DNA of 64,000 nt from Brachyspira innocens ATCC 29796. GTDB taxonomy: Bacteria > Spirochaetota > Brachyspiria > Brachyspirales > Brachyspiraceae. The notes below the pieces were generated by a model. That model saw nothing but the letters and a program-made list of their open reading frames with translations, was not told where the DNA came from and searched no databases. The stretch spans positions 1 through 64,000 of the forward strand of contig NZ_ARQI01000120.1 in assembly GCF_000384655.1 (NCBI RefSeq). The letters are read 5' to 3'. Below, one piece after another: positions 53,810 through 64,000 of this stretch. The translations under genes and the position numbers were made by a program. Every line of letters starts with the position of its first letter. Position 1 is the first letter of the stretch.

Positions 53810-54312
53810 TAAAATAAAGTAAGTTCTCCCTCTTTGCTTCCGCCGCCTGTAAGATCCTCAAATGTATCCATACCGCCTGCATTATTATCCATGCCACCAT
53901 TAGCATTTCCTTTTATCATATCTTCAAATACAGGAGAACTAATTAATCTAGTATACGCCTGATTAGAGTTCTTCTCAAACTGTATATTAGGATTTGATTT
54001 AATGGCATGAGTTAAAAGAAGTTTAGCAAAACCATTTCTTCTGTAAGGATAATTCATATATATATATTTCAATACACCCTCTTTATTTATATAGTAATAA
54101 CCATTAATTCTTCCATCTATGGTTAAAAGTCCTATATTTGTATTATTAGTATGAATTATTTTATTAAAATAAGCATCAGTATAAACTTCTTCTTTGTTGT
54201 CTTTTATTTTTATATTATGTATAAAATTCTGAAGTTCATTTCTGTATATACTGTTGTATTCGATAACAACAACTGAAGGATATTCTTCATGTTCTATAAT
54301 TAGAGGTGGCAT
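53809..54312 (-). CDS. GNAT-like acetyltransferase
   Basis: The 167-residue protein looks like a GNAT N-acetyltransferase. IGLLTIDGRINGYYYI and LKYIYMNYPYRRNGFAKLLLTHAI give the strand and the acetyl-CoA-binding R-R-N-G-F-A loop. The C terminus is a flexible, Gly-rich tail (about 140-167). The start is the ATG at 54312, with TTGGAG as SD. An in-frame TTG that is part of that SD lies four codons upstream. It is coupled to the META-like lipoprotein gene. Confidence 0.65.
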   Translation of the reverse strand: MPPLIIEHEEYPSVVVIEYNSIYRNELQNFIHNIKIKDNKEEVYTDAYFNKIIHTNNTNIGLLTIDGRINGYYYINKEGVLKYIYMNYPYRRNGFAKLLLTHAIKSNPNIQFEKNSNQAYTRLISSPVFEDMIKGNANGGMDNNAGGMDTFEDLTGGGSKEGELTLF

Positions 54313-54447
54313 AATTAACTCCAAGCACTAAAAATATATTATTTTTACTATCGGCAATAATTAAGAAATTAATAATTTTTTATTGACTATTTTTCTATTT
54401 ATAATATAGTCTTTCATATAATATAATAAAAAATTAAAATAAATTCA

Positions 54448-56451
54448 ATGTTTTTTACAAATAAAAACTTTTATCAAAAACAAAAAGAAATATTCATAGC
54501 ATTTCTAAAAAGAGCTTTAGACTTTGTACCAAGCGTATTAGTTGGTATATTTATACTTGTAATATCAACTAACCTATACGGCAGAGAAAACTCTACTATA
54601 GGAATAGTTGCTATTTTTATATGTGCATTTATGAGAAATAGTTTTACAGTATGGTCTTTCCCTGCTGTAGCTTTTAGAGTACTTCTTTTAGGACTTCTTG
54701 CCACTATAGCAGAACAAAATATTATACTAGTTATATCTCTTAATTTTATAGTACCTTTTTTAATAGTATTTCTGCTTTCAGATGACTTTGTACCTAGAAA
54801 CTATTTTATATACGGCTTTGCTTATGTAATCTTTCAGGCATACAATATACCAATATCAAATATACATTTAAGAATGGAAGCTATATTAACTTCACTTCTT
54901 ATAGTATTTATATTTTTGCTTATTAATAAATTTATTACAAGACATAAAGTTTCCAACAGCCTAGCATACAGAAGTATTAAATCAATAAACAAAAAATTAA
55001 TGCTATTATACAATAAAACCTGCTCTTTGAATAGAAAAGATGAAATATTTTCTATAGTCAATGAATATACTTCTGCTATATATGTGGATTCATTAAAAAG
55101 ACATGGTATTATGAATAACAGAAATATCAATCACTTTGAAATGGTTTTATTTCTTGAAGACACAAATCAGCTTATACAAAGAGAATATCAGAATATTGAT
55201 AAACTTACTGATGATGACTGTGAATATTTTAAATATTTATATAATATACTTGAAAAAACAGCTAATTTATTAAGGCATGATATATCAAAACATGATAAAG
55301 AATATAATAGTATAATGAATGATATTCAATACTTTAATGACAATTATTATTTAAGTGATGAAAAAAGTAATTATGAATGGATATATGCCATAAAAAAACT
55401 AAAAGATATATTATCAAATATGTTTCAAAACAATAAAGATGACTTAGAAATAGAAAAACTTCTTAATTTAAAATTTATAAGATTAAAAAAAGAATTTAAT
55501 ATTAATAAATCACATTTCAGATTCTCTTTAAAAATGGGTATAGTAATGTGTATATCATTTACTATTAGATATTTTCTTCCAGATGAAATAGCAGTAAGAG
55601 GTTATTGGCTTCCTATATTATCATACATCATGATATATCCATTTTATGAAGAACAGCAGATTAATCTTAAAATAAATATATTAGGTAATTTTATAGGGGT
55701 ATTCATATTTGCTGCAGTTTTTAAATATGTACCATATGAAATGATTATTCCTTCTATAGGAGTATGCTTTGTATTATCATTTGCTTCAATAAACGGATTT
55801 TTAAAAAAGATTTACGGTACAATATCGGCGTTAATATCATCTTTTCCATATATGCCTAAATTGATGTCGGCATCATCAAGAGCTGGATTTATAATCATAG
55901 CAGTACTAATAGTATGGATATTTGATAATTTTATTATCAAAACTGAAAGTCATAAAGGAATGGTAGATAAAATAAGCGAACTTATAGAAATGGATACTAT
56001 AATACTTAATCAGATTAAAAAAGCTATAAACAATGAAGAAACTTCTCAGTATTTGTATGAGTGCCTTCTTAAAGCATATATGATTAAAAACAATATTATT
56101 ATGCATGAAAAAAATCAAACTAGATACAAAGGAACTCCTATAACTGATTCGCTTATAGAAAGCAACAGAAAATTTATAGTAGAAGCAGAACAAATAATAT
56201 TTTTAATAAAAAAATACAACAGACCTGAAGATAAACAGAATATGCTGATATTTATAGAATATATTGCAGGAATATTAGAAAACAGTGCCAAACTATTTAA
56301 AAATGAAATAATAGAGTTTAACAGCAGCGAAAATAAAAAGAAAGAAATTATAAAAAATAATTCCTACATTTTCTATAGACTTGAAAACTGCTTTGAGTCT
56401 ATAAATGAAATTAATAATTCTATAAAAAACAATATTGATAATATATTTTAA
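54448..56451 (+). CDS. FUSC-family transporter
   Basis: The 667-residue membrane protein has two hydrophobic clusters (about 25-165 and 360-490), each of about six helices, joined by a soluble helical region and followed by a cytoplasmic helical tail. FVPSVLVGIFILVISTNL opens the first cluster and RGYWLPILSYIMIYPFYEE marks the second, as in FUSC/aromatic-acid-exporter relatives such as AaeB and YccS. These export hydroxylated aromatic acids or similar compounds. The gene is alone and its substrate is unknown. Confidence 0.75.
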   Translation: MFFTNKNFYQKQKEIFIAFLKRALDFVPSVLVGIFILVISTNLYGRENSTIGIVAIFICAFMRNSFTVWSFPAVAFRVLLLGLLATIAEQNIILVISLNFIVPFLIVFLLSDDFVPRNYFIYGFAYVIFQAYNIPISNIHLRMEAILTSLLIVFIFLLINKFITRHKVSNSLAYRSIKSINKKLMLLYNKTCSLNRKDEIFSIVNEYTSAIYVDSLKRHGIMNNRNINHFEMVLFLEDTNQLIQREYQNIDKLTDDDCEYFKYLYNILEKTANLLRHDISKHDKEYNSIMNDIQYFNDNYYLSDEKSNYEWIYAIKKLKDILSNMFQNNKDDLEIEKLLNLKFIRLKKEFNINKSHFRFSLKMGIVMCISFTIRYFLPDEIAVRGYWLPILSYIMIYPFYEEQQINLKINILGNFIGVFIFAAVFKYVPYEMIIPSIGVCFVLSFASINGFLKKIYGTISALISSFPYMPKLMSASSRAGFIIIAVLIVWIFDNFIIKTESHKGMVDKISELIEMDTIILNQIKKAINNEETSQYLYECLLKAYMIKNNIIMHEKNQTRYKGTPITDSLIESNRKFIVEAEQIIFLIKKYNRPEDKQNMLIFIEYIAGILENSAKLFKNEIIEFNSSENKKKEIIKNNSYIFYRLENCFESINEINNSIKNNIDNIF

Positions 56452-56454
56452 TTT

Positions 56455-57618
56455 TTATATAAACTGATATATCTCTGTAAAATTAAAAGTACAAGTTACA
56501 AATATATCTTTCATCTCTATGTTAGGTTTATTTTGAATGGTTTCGTATATTGTATTGTATGAACTGCTTATATGAACCAAATCATTAAATGTATCTTTAT
56601 TAAAAATATTATTAGAAAATCCGTCTATCAAAGCATCTTCTATATACTTATAGCTTGTAAACTGAGTTTTTAATATTTTGTAAGATTTTTTTCCTATATT
56701 GACATGAGCGATATCATTAAAAACAACTTCTTTAAAAGCATATTGAGTGCATATCTCTGGTACAAAGTTAATAATCTCTTCTCTTATATTATTATCAGCT
56801 ATAATATTATTTATACTATCAATAAACTTTTCATAATCACCTTCAAACTTTTCAAACTCAAGAACATACTCTATAACAAAATACTCAATTTCTTCTCTGC
56901 TGTAAGGGTATTTAACATATGTAGTATCAGACTGAAGTATGAAAAAAAACTGCTTTATAGAAAAAAACTCTCCGTCATTATCCCATTTAATAATCTCATT
57001 TTGCACGCAGTTTTCTAATACTTTATTATTGATGTTATTAATTGAGCATTCTGCCATAATTTCTCCGTCTGGCATTTTTGCTCCATAAGTCTTTATAAAA
57101 CTCACTCTATTATTAGAAAGAATAAATGGCACCTCTTTTTTTATAGCATTCCATAAAAAACTGGAATATCCGTTATCTTCATCAAAACCTACATATTCAT
57201 GATAACAGTCTTCTTTATTTTCTATATTTCCAAGACCTATCATAGGACTTTCGCATACTGTAAAAATCTTTTTATTATCAAGTATATAAGTCTCTATCTC
57301 ATGATGATAAACTCCAGACAAAAAGTCTAGTATACCCTGTAAAGCACAGTATACAAAATTATCTGAAGAAAGTACTATAGCTCTATATTCATCAGAGGCT
57401 ATACTCGAAGAAGATTCAAAAAATACATCATCAAAAAGCGGTGCTTTAACATAAAAATATATAGTGCATAATATACTGTTTTTCTTTTCTATCTGAACTA
57501 TTTCAGGCTCAATAGTAATATCATAACTTAATAATCTAATAGAATCCTTTTCTATTAAATTTTTTTCTGTTATAGTTTTATGAAGTCTGTGTAACAGCAT
57601 ATCTTTATAACTATTCAT
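56455..57618 (-). CDS. Unknown cytoplasmic protein
   Basis: The 387-residue product has no signal peptide or membrane helix and no family I can name with confidence. It has an acidic composition and alpha/beta segments such as IRLLSYDITIEPEIVQI, ALQGILDFLSGVYHHEIETY and CESPMIGLGN. Its start overlaps the end of the metallophosphoesterase gene by 8 bp, so the two are co-translated and probably work together. It converges on the FUSC gene, with only 3 bp between the stops. Confidence 0.65.
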   Translation of the reverse strand: MNSYKDMLLHRLHKTITEKNLIEKDSIRLLSYDITIEPEIVQIEKKNSILCTIYFYVKAPLFDDVFFESSSSIASDEYRAIVLSSDNFVYCALQGILDFLSGVYHHEIETYILDNKKIFTVCESPMIGLGNIENKEDCYHEYVGFDEDNGYSSFLWNAIKKEVPFILSNNRVSFIKTYGAKMPDGEIMAECSINNINNKVLENCVQNEIIKWDNDGEFFSIKQFFFILQSDTTYVKYPYSREEIEYFVIEYVLEFEKFEGDYEKFIDSINNIIADNNIREEIINFVPEICTQYAFKEVVFNDIAHVNIGKKSYKILKTQFTSYKYIEDALIDGFSNNIFNKDTFNDLVHISSSYNTIYETIQNKPNIEMKDIFVTCTFNFTEIYQFI

Positions 57619-58129
57619 ACATCACCATTTTTAATATTTCATCTATGGATATTGGGCTATAATTGTGAATATCACATGCAGCATTAAATGCTCTCTTATG
57701 ATATTTTCTATCATTATGCCAATGACCATGTATTAGAACAGCATTATTATAATATCCTTCCCATTCTAATATTGGATAATGAAACAAAACAATATTTTTA
57801 ATTTTTTTATTATATTCTTCTATATTTAATACATGATAATCTTTAATAAATAAAAATAATTTTTTGTCAAACTTATCATTATCTATAAACTTATCATTAT
57901 TTCCTTTAATCAAATATTTATTTCCCTTGAGTATTTTTAAAATATTTGAAGTTTTTATATATCCTTTTTCATTTGAAAAATCGCCTACAATATATATATC
58001 ATCTTTATCAGATACTTTTTTATTCCAATTATCTATTAAAATATTATGCATAGAATTGCAGTCATCAAAAACTTTTTTTCTTGCACTATGCATATAAAAA
58101 AAGTGCGTATCTGAGGTGAAATATATCAT
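57611..58129 (-). CDS. Calcineurin-like metallophosphoesterase
   Basis: The 172-residue enzyme has all five metallophosphoesterase motifs: SDTHF (D7, H9), IVGDFS near 48, KGNNDKF near 75, LFHYPI near 115 and HGHWHND near 134. This small form resembles phosphodiesterases of unknown substrate (YfcE or phage-like). It leads the pair with the unknown 387-residue protein. Confidence 0.88.
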   Translation of the reverse strand: MIYFTSDTHFFYMHSARKKVFDDCNSMHNILIDNWNKKVSDKDDIYIVGDFSNEKGYIKTSNILKILKGNKYLIKGNNDKFIDNDKFDKKLFLFIKDYHVLNIEEYNKKIKNIVLFHYPILEWEGYYNNAVLIHGHWHNDRKYHKRAFNAACDIHNYSPISIDEILKMVMYE

Positions 58130-58337
58130 GTATAATAATATCCGTAAACAAAAACATTATATTAATTAAATATTTATTGTTTTCATTTCTTACATTTTTA
58201 ATAAAAATATAGACATTTCATAGTTTTTATCATATAATAAATTATTATATTTTCAAGCAAAATATTATTTACTATAGACATTTTTAGGTTTTTCCGATAA
58301 TATATAGTAAGATTTTCAATTTTTACGGGGCGTGTAA

Positions 58338-60746
58338 ATGGATGATTATATAAAAAGTCTGCTTAAAGATTTCTTTGAAGAAGCATTTGAGATGCTTGAC
58401 AGACTGGAACAAAATATTCTTATTTTAGATAATGAAAGAAATAATGTTGATGCCATACAGGAAATATTCAGAGCAGTACATACTTTAAAAGGAAGTGCTG
58501 GTGCCGTAGAACTTGTTGAAACACAAAAATACGCCCACAGATTTGAAGATTTATTAGACTTGATAAGAAATAACAAAATAGAAGTTGATGACGCTACTAT
58601 TGATGTTCTTTTAAAAGGTATAGATGTATTAAAAGATCTCATCAATACAGCAAGCGAAGAGGGGGAATATTCAGGCGATATAGAAGCAGAGATAAAAAAG
58701 CTGGAAGATTTTAAAAATGCCAAATTAGGCGGTCAGTCCTCTGCACCTGAAGCACCATCATCTAATACTTCTGAAAGTAAAGAGCCTGCTGCCCCTGAAG
58801 CAGAAAAAAAAGTTAATAAATATGAGCTTTTGCCTAATGACAGTGATTTGCTTGGTATAATAAGAGATAATGTTGAAGAAGGCGTAAAGACAAAGTTAGT
58901 ACATGTAAGTTTTGACCCTGAAAGCCCTATGAGAACAGTAGGAGGTGTTCAGGTATTTGTTGCCCTTAAAGATGTTGGGGAAATAATGGGAAGTATTCCT
59001 CCGCTTGAATCTTTGGAAGGCGATGAGTTTTATGAACATGTTACATATATACTCGCTACAATCAATGAAGATAAAACTATAATAGATGCTATTACATTGC
59101 CAGATGTTACTAAAGAAATATCTATTGAAGATATTATATTAGAAGAATATGAGAAATTTCTTCAGGAGAAAAAACAGAAAGAAGATGCTCAAAAAGCTAA
59201 AGAAACTGCTGCCCCTGCTGCAAATACGGCAAAAAAACCTGATGCTGCAAAAGGCGGAAAAGATCATAAAGTTGACAGACAAAGCTCTTTTTTAAGGGTT
59301 GAAAGTGACAGAATAGATGCTATGATGAATCAGGTAGGGGAGCTTGTAACAAATAAAAGTTCATATGTTCAGTATGATGATGATCTTACCTCATATCAGA
59401 AAATCATAGGAAACGGCATCAATGAGGTAAAAAGATATTACAGAGACAGCATTGTTCAAGTACTTAGAAAATTTGAAGAACATATGCAGAAAAAAGAAGC
59501 TAAAGAAATCAGAAACACATACATTGACGGATTTAATAATAAATTAACCGAACTTGTAAAAATGGAAGAGGAGTTTAAAAATACATTAGACAGATTTAGA
59601 AACTCTTATCAGCTTCTAACTAGGGTAACTAATGAGCTTCAGGAAACAGTAATGAAAATAAGAATGCTTCCTATAGCTCAGACATTTAACAGATTTCCTC
59701 GTCTTATTAGGGATTTATCAAGAGATTTGGGAAAAGAAGTAAAATTGGAAATGTACGGTGAAGAAACAGAACTAGACAAATCTGTTATTGAGGTACTAGT
59801 AGACCCATTAGTACACCTTGTAAGAAATGCTATGGACCATGGTATAGAACCTCCTGATGACAGAGAAAAAGCTGGAAAACCTAGAACTGGAACTGTTGTT
59901 TTAGGAGCTTCACATGAAGGTAACTTAATCATCATAAAAATATCTGATGACGGAAAAGGAATGATACCGCAGAAGATATTTGAAAGTGCTGTAAAAAAAG
60001 GCTTGGTATCAGCTGATGCTAAACTATCAGAAAGACAGATGCTTGAATATATATTTGCACCTGGTTTTTCTACTGCTGCCAAAATTACAAATGTATCAGG
60101 CCGCGGTGTTGGTATGGACGTTGTTAAAAAAAGTCTTGAAAAAATTAATGGTACTATCGGTATAGAAACAGAATGGGGAAAAGGTTCTACTTTCTTTTTA
60201 AGAATTCCTCTTACAGTTGCCATTATTCAGGCTCTTATTGTTGATGCAGAAAAAGAATATTATGCAGTTCCTATCAACAGTATATTAGAAACTATTAAAA
60301 TAGATGTACAGGATATTCAAGAGCTTGAGGGTATAGAGGTTATTAAAGTAAGAGATGATGTAATAAATGTATTAAGCGTTAAAGAATTATTCAGACTTCC
60401 TTCAAGATATAATAATATAAAATCATATTATGCTGTTATACTTTCATCAGAAGGCAAAAAGGTAGCACTTCTAGTTAATAACCTTATAGGTGAACAGGAT
60501 ATAGTTATAAAAACCTTGAAAGATAATATTACAAAAAGCGAAGGTTTGGCTGGTGCTACTGTACTAGGTGATGGTACTGTAAGTTTTATTTTGGATATTC
60601 AGACTATGGTAAGTTTAGGTACTAAAAGAATAATAGAAAGAGGAAAAGTTAATAACGGCTCAAAAACAAACAAAAACGATTTGAGAAGTTTTATAGAAAA
60701 ATTGAAAAATAATGAAATACCAGAAGTAAATGCAAATAAAGAATAA
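58338..60746 (+). CDS. cheA: Chemotaxis histidine kinase CheA
   Basis: CheA couples chemoreceptors to the flagellar response regulator CheY. The 802-residue protein has an HPt domain with the phosphorylated H48 (RAVHTLKGSAG), an Ala/Pro-rich linker near 135-155, a P2-like domain (about 160-285), and an Ala/Lys-rich linker. P3 runs from MNQVGELVTNKSS near 333, and P4 ATPase boxes are HLVRNAMDHGIEPP, DDGKGM, APGFSTA and GRGVGMDVVK. The CheW-like P5 runs from about 630. P3 from QVGELV to KIRMLPI spans over 100 residues, longer than the usual two-helix hairpin. No cheW, cheR or mcp gene is adjacent. Confidence 0.96.
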   Translation: MDDYIKSLLKDFFEEAFEMLDRLEQNILILDNERNNVDAIQEIFRAVHTLKGSAGAVELVETQKYAHRFEDLLDLIRNNKIEVDDATIDVLLKGIDVLKDLINTASEEGEYSGDIEAEIKKLEDFKNAKLGGQSSAPEAPSSNTSESKEPAAPEAEKKVNKYELLPNDSDLLGIIRDNVEEGVKTKLVHVSFDPESPMRTVGGVQVFVALKDVGEIMGSIPPLESLEGDEFYEHVTYILATINEDKTIIDAITLPDVTKEISIEDIILEEYEKFLQEKKQKEDAQKAKETAAPAANTAKKPDAAKGGKDHKVDRQSSFLRVESDRIDAMMNQVGELVTNKSSYVQYDDDLTSYQKIIGNGINEVKRYYRDSIVQVLRKFEEHMQKKEAKEIRNTYIDGFNNKLTELVKMEEEFKNTLDRFRNSYQLLTRVTNELQETVMKIRMLPIAQTFNRFPRLIRDLSRDLGKEVKLEMYGEETELDKSVIEVLVDPLVHLVRNAMDHGIEPPDDREKAGKPRTGTVVLGASHEGNLIIIKISDDGKGMIPQKIFESAVKKGLVSADAKLSERQMLEYIFAPGFSTAAKITNVSGRGVGMDVVKKSLEKINGTIGIETEWGKGSTFFLRIPLTVAIIQALIVDAEKEYYAVPINSILETIKIDVQDIQELEGIEVIKVRDDVINVLSVKELFRLPSRYNNIKSYYAVILSSEGKKVALLVNNLIGEQDIVIKTLKDNITKSEGLAGATVLGDGTVSFILDIQTMVSLGTKRIIERGKVNNGSKTNKNDLRSFIEKLKNNEIPEVNANKE

Positions 60747-60767
60747 GAAATAATAAATTTGAAAAAA

Positions 60768-60807
60768 TAAAAAGCAAGAAACTGTATAAACAGAATCTTG
60801 CTTTTTT
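60768..60807. terminator. Bidirectional terminator between cheA and the phospho-beta-glucosidase gene
   Basis: A perfect 10-bp stem AAAAGCAAGA/TCTTGCTTTT with T and A runs on the two sides, between converging genes. Confidence 0.8.
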
Positions 60808-60829
60808 AATTTGTGAGAGTTTAAATAAT

Positions 60830-62335
<1,506 letters not shown>

Positions 62336-62474
62336 TCAAACAATAAAATTAGTATATTAATACGGAAATTATTTAATTGGAGTTTTATACTGCACTGTGA
62401 TATTATCATAAACATATAATTTAAATAACAATAGTATAGATGATATATAGATAAAAAATTAAGGAGACTCTAAA

Positions 62475-63812
62475 ATGAAAGAAAAATTTAATGCTTTTAT
62501 GGAAAGCAAATTTCTCCCTATTATGGCTAAAGTTGCAGGAAATAGATACCTTAACTGTATTAAAGACGGTTTTGTATTTGCAACACCTTTTATTATAATA
62601 GGTTCATTTGTTTTATTACTTTTTAATTTGCCTTTGAATGATCCTACTAACTTTATGTATTTTAAACCTTATGAAAACTTTGTAAATGCATTTTCAGGAC
62701 ATTATATACAAATATTTAATGTAAGTATGGGTATAATGTCTTTATTCATATCATTCGGTATAGGCTATTCATTAGCAGGATATTATAATATAGATAAACT
62801 TACAAACGGGTTTTTGTCTATGTATTCTTTTTTACTATTATCAGCAAAATCTTTGGCTGTAACAGTAATAGGAGCAGCTTCTCAATTATTGTATGTTGCT
62901 GAAGAAACTAATGTAACTGTATTAGATGCAAGATATATGGATGCTAAAGGTCTTTTTGTAGCTATTATTGCTTCTATATTATCAGTAGAAATATCAAGAT
63001 TCTTAGTAAACAAAAGAATTATGATTCAGCTTCCTGATTCTGTTCCTCCTGCAATATCAAAATCTTTTGAAATTTTAATTCCAGTAGCAGTTATATCTTT
63101 CTTATTCCAAACTATAAACTGGATAATACAAAACAGCATGCAGATTATGATACCAGATTTGATAATGAAAATATTGCAGCCGTTATTAAGTATGTCTGAC
63201 GGTTTAGTATCTATAATTATTATATTATTATTGGTGCATATATTATGGTTCTGCGGTATACATGGTGCTAATGTTGTTAATGCTATAATAAACCCTATTG
63301 TCTTAACTAACTTGGCTTTAAACCAAGCAGCTCTTGCAGCAGGTGAACAAATACCAAAAGTATTTGCAGGAGAGTTTTTAAACAGTTTTGTATATATAGG
63401 CGGTTCAGGTGCTACTTTAGGATTATGTATAGCTATGATTATGACTAAAAGTGAACATTTAAAATATGTAGGAAAACTTTCTATAGTACCAGGATTTTTT
63501 AATATAAATGAACCTATCATGTTTGGTACTCCTATTGTTATGAACCCTATTTTTGTTATACCATTTATTATAACACCTATTATAAATGCTGTTATATCTT
63601 ACACATTTTTAAAATTAAATATAATAAGCAGAATAGTAGGATTAGTACCTTGGACTACTCCTTCTGTATTAGGTTCTTTTATATCTACTAATTTACACTT
63701 CTTAGCACCAGTATTGATAATAGGATTAATTGTATTGGACTACTTTATTTATAAGCCTTTTTTGAATATGTATGTAAAAGAATTGGAGAAAGAAGAAAGT
63801 ACTAATAATTAA
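62475..63812 (+). CDS. celB: PTS cellobiose/lactose-type EIIC component
   Basis: The 445-residue membrane protein is the channel and phosphorylation site for sugar uptake by the lactose/cellobiose PTS family. About ten helices are visible. Conserved EIIC segments include DGFVFATPFIIIGSFVLL near 31, LLLVHILWFCGIHGANVVN near 258, FVYIGGSGATLGLCIAM near 305 and FFNINEPIMFGTPIVMNP near 340. EIIA and EIIB partners are not in the window. It is divergent from the 6-phospho-beta-glucosidase gene, and an AAGGAG SD precedes the ATG. Confidence 0.92.
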   Translation: MKEKFNAFMESKFLPIMAKVAGNRYLNCIKDGFVFATPFIIIGSFVLLLFNLPLNDPTNFMYFKPYENFVNAFSGHYIQIFNVSMGIMSLFISFGIGYSLAGYYNIDKLTNGFLSMYSFLLLSAKSLAVTVIGAASQLLYVAEETNVTVLDARYMDAKGLFVAIIASILSVEISRFLVNKRIMIQLPDSVPPAISKSFEILIPVAVISFLFQTINWIIQNSMQIMIPDLIMKILQPLLSMSDGLVSIIIILLLVHILWFCGIHGANVVNAIINPIVLTNLALNQAALAAGEQIPKVFAGEFLNSFVYIGGSGATLGLCIAMIMTKSEHLKYVGKLSIVPGFFNINEPIMFGTPIVMNPIFVIPFIITPIINAVISYTFLKLNIISRIVGLVPWTTPSVLGSFISTNLHFLAPVLIIGLIVLDYFIYKPFLNMYVKELEKEESTNN

Positions 63813-63834
63813 TTATATATATATTATTATTTTA

Positions 63835-63880
63835 TAAAGCATTGTTAGTGATAAAATCATTTACAATGCTTTAATTTTTA
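63835..63880 (+). terminator. Terminator after celB
   Basis: An 11-bp stem TAAAGCATTGT/ACAATGCTTTA followed by ATTTTTAA. Confidence 0.8.
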
Positions 63881-63946
63881 ACACATACAAAACCCTCTGA
63901 AATTAAAATTTTATTAATTACACCATAGTATTAAAATATTTAATTT

Positions 63947-63975
63947 TATATACCTAAACAAATATAGTTTGTAAA
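63947..63975 (-). promoter_or_regulatory. Promoter-like module, second spacer type, inverted
   Basis: On the minus strand: TTTACA (63975-63970), 17 bp with the TTGTTTAGG spacer end, and TATATA (63952-63947). It matches the modules near 7345, 15559 and 39460. No gene is close downstream. Confidence 0.4.
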
Positions 63976-64000
63976 TTTTTTAATTAAGTTTTAATTACTG

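Noticed and set aside
59678-60223. Minus-strand ORF of 181 codons inside cheA
   Set aside because: It is antisense to conserved CheA ATPase motifs, and such long shadows arise from codon bias on the coding strand.

Overview
The window is very AT-rich and comes from a spirochaete chromosome, almost certainly Brachyspira. The strongest marker is the NADH oxidase (17538-18896), which reads as the Brachyspira nox gene. Supporting signs are a multi-copy MglB sugar-binding lipoprotein locus, a CheA with an enlarged dimerisation region, and many lipoproteins with spirochaete-style lipoboxes. I cannot fix the species. There is no rRNA, transposase, phage gene or CRISPR array. One tRNA (tRNA-Gln) is present.

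Layout. 1-1380: ribokinase behind a dispersed repeat. 1380-8190: batA-like vWA protein, a type II restriction-modification cassette bracketed by a 29-bp direct repeat, metK, a PLD-domain protein, then an intergenic tract of repeats with a frameshifted gene remnant. 8190-17350: pheA-aroK, glyQ, a lipoprotein, lepB with an XPB-N-like protein, queA, a dipeptidase and an ECF-type S component. 17500-26700: nox, methionine-salvage mtnK-mtnA, an HD-GYP-like protein, and tRNA-Gln-prs-rplY-pth-pth, where the second pth is fused to an ABM-type domain. 26800-37700: PepSY-like secreted proteins, a DUF2157 pair, a TAXI-TRAP transporter operon, an outer-membrane-like protein, a second HD-GYP paralogue, a TTG-start sigma factor and an anchored Asn-rich protein. 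37800-45500: a 51-codon small gene, ispG, htpG, an AEC transporter, a DUF3793-flavodoxin pair behind twin operators, and aroB. 45650-53330: the mgl locus, with four MglB paralogues, MglA, MglC and an extra small membrane protein. 53390-64000: META-like lipoprotein and GNAT, a FUSC transporter, an unknown/phosphoesterase pair, cheA, and a divergent 6-phospho-beta-glucosidase / PTS EIIC pair.

Themes. Carbon supply is well covered (mgl glucose/galactose ABC importer, beta-glucoside PTS, ribokinase, TRAP importer). SAM is made by MetK and its by-product recycled by MtnK/MtnA. NADH oxidase handles oxygen. CheA serves motility.

Most notable is a dispersed mosaic repeat whose conserved edge is a near-perfect sigma-70 promoter (TTGACA, 17 bp, TATATA or TATAAT), so each copy is a potential portable promoter. 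Copies lie upstream of rbsK, the PLD gene and pheA, and one supplies the stop codon of queA. Also notable are the R-M cassette inserted with a long target duplication, the duplicated and fused pth genes, the MglB copy that lost its lipidation cysteine, and two small genes with good translation signals. Several start codons are corrected from Shine-Dalgarno (SD) position (R-M endonuclease, metK, lepB, mtnA, AEC transporter, GNAT, 6-phospho-beta-glucosidase).
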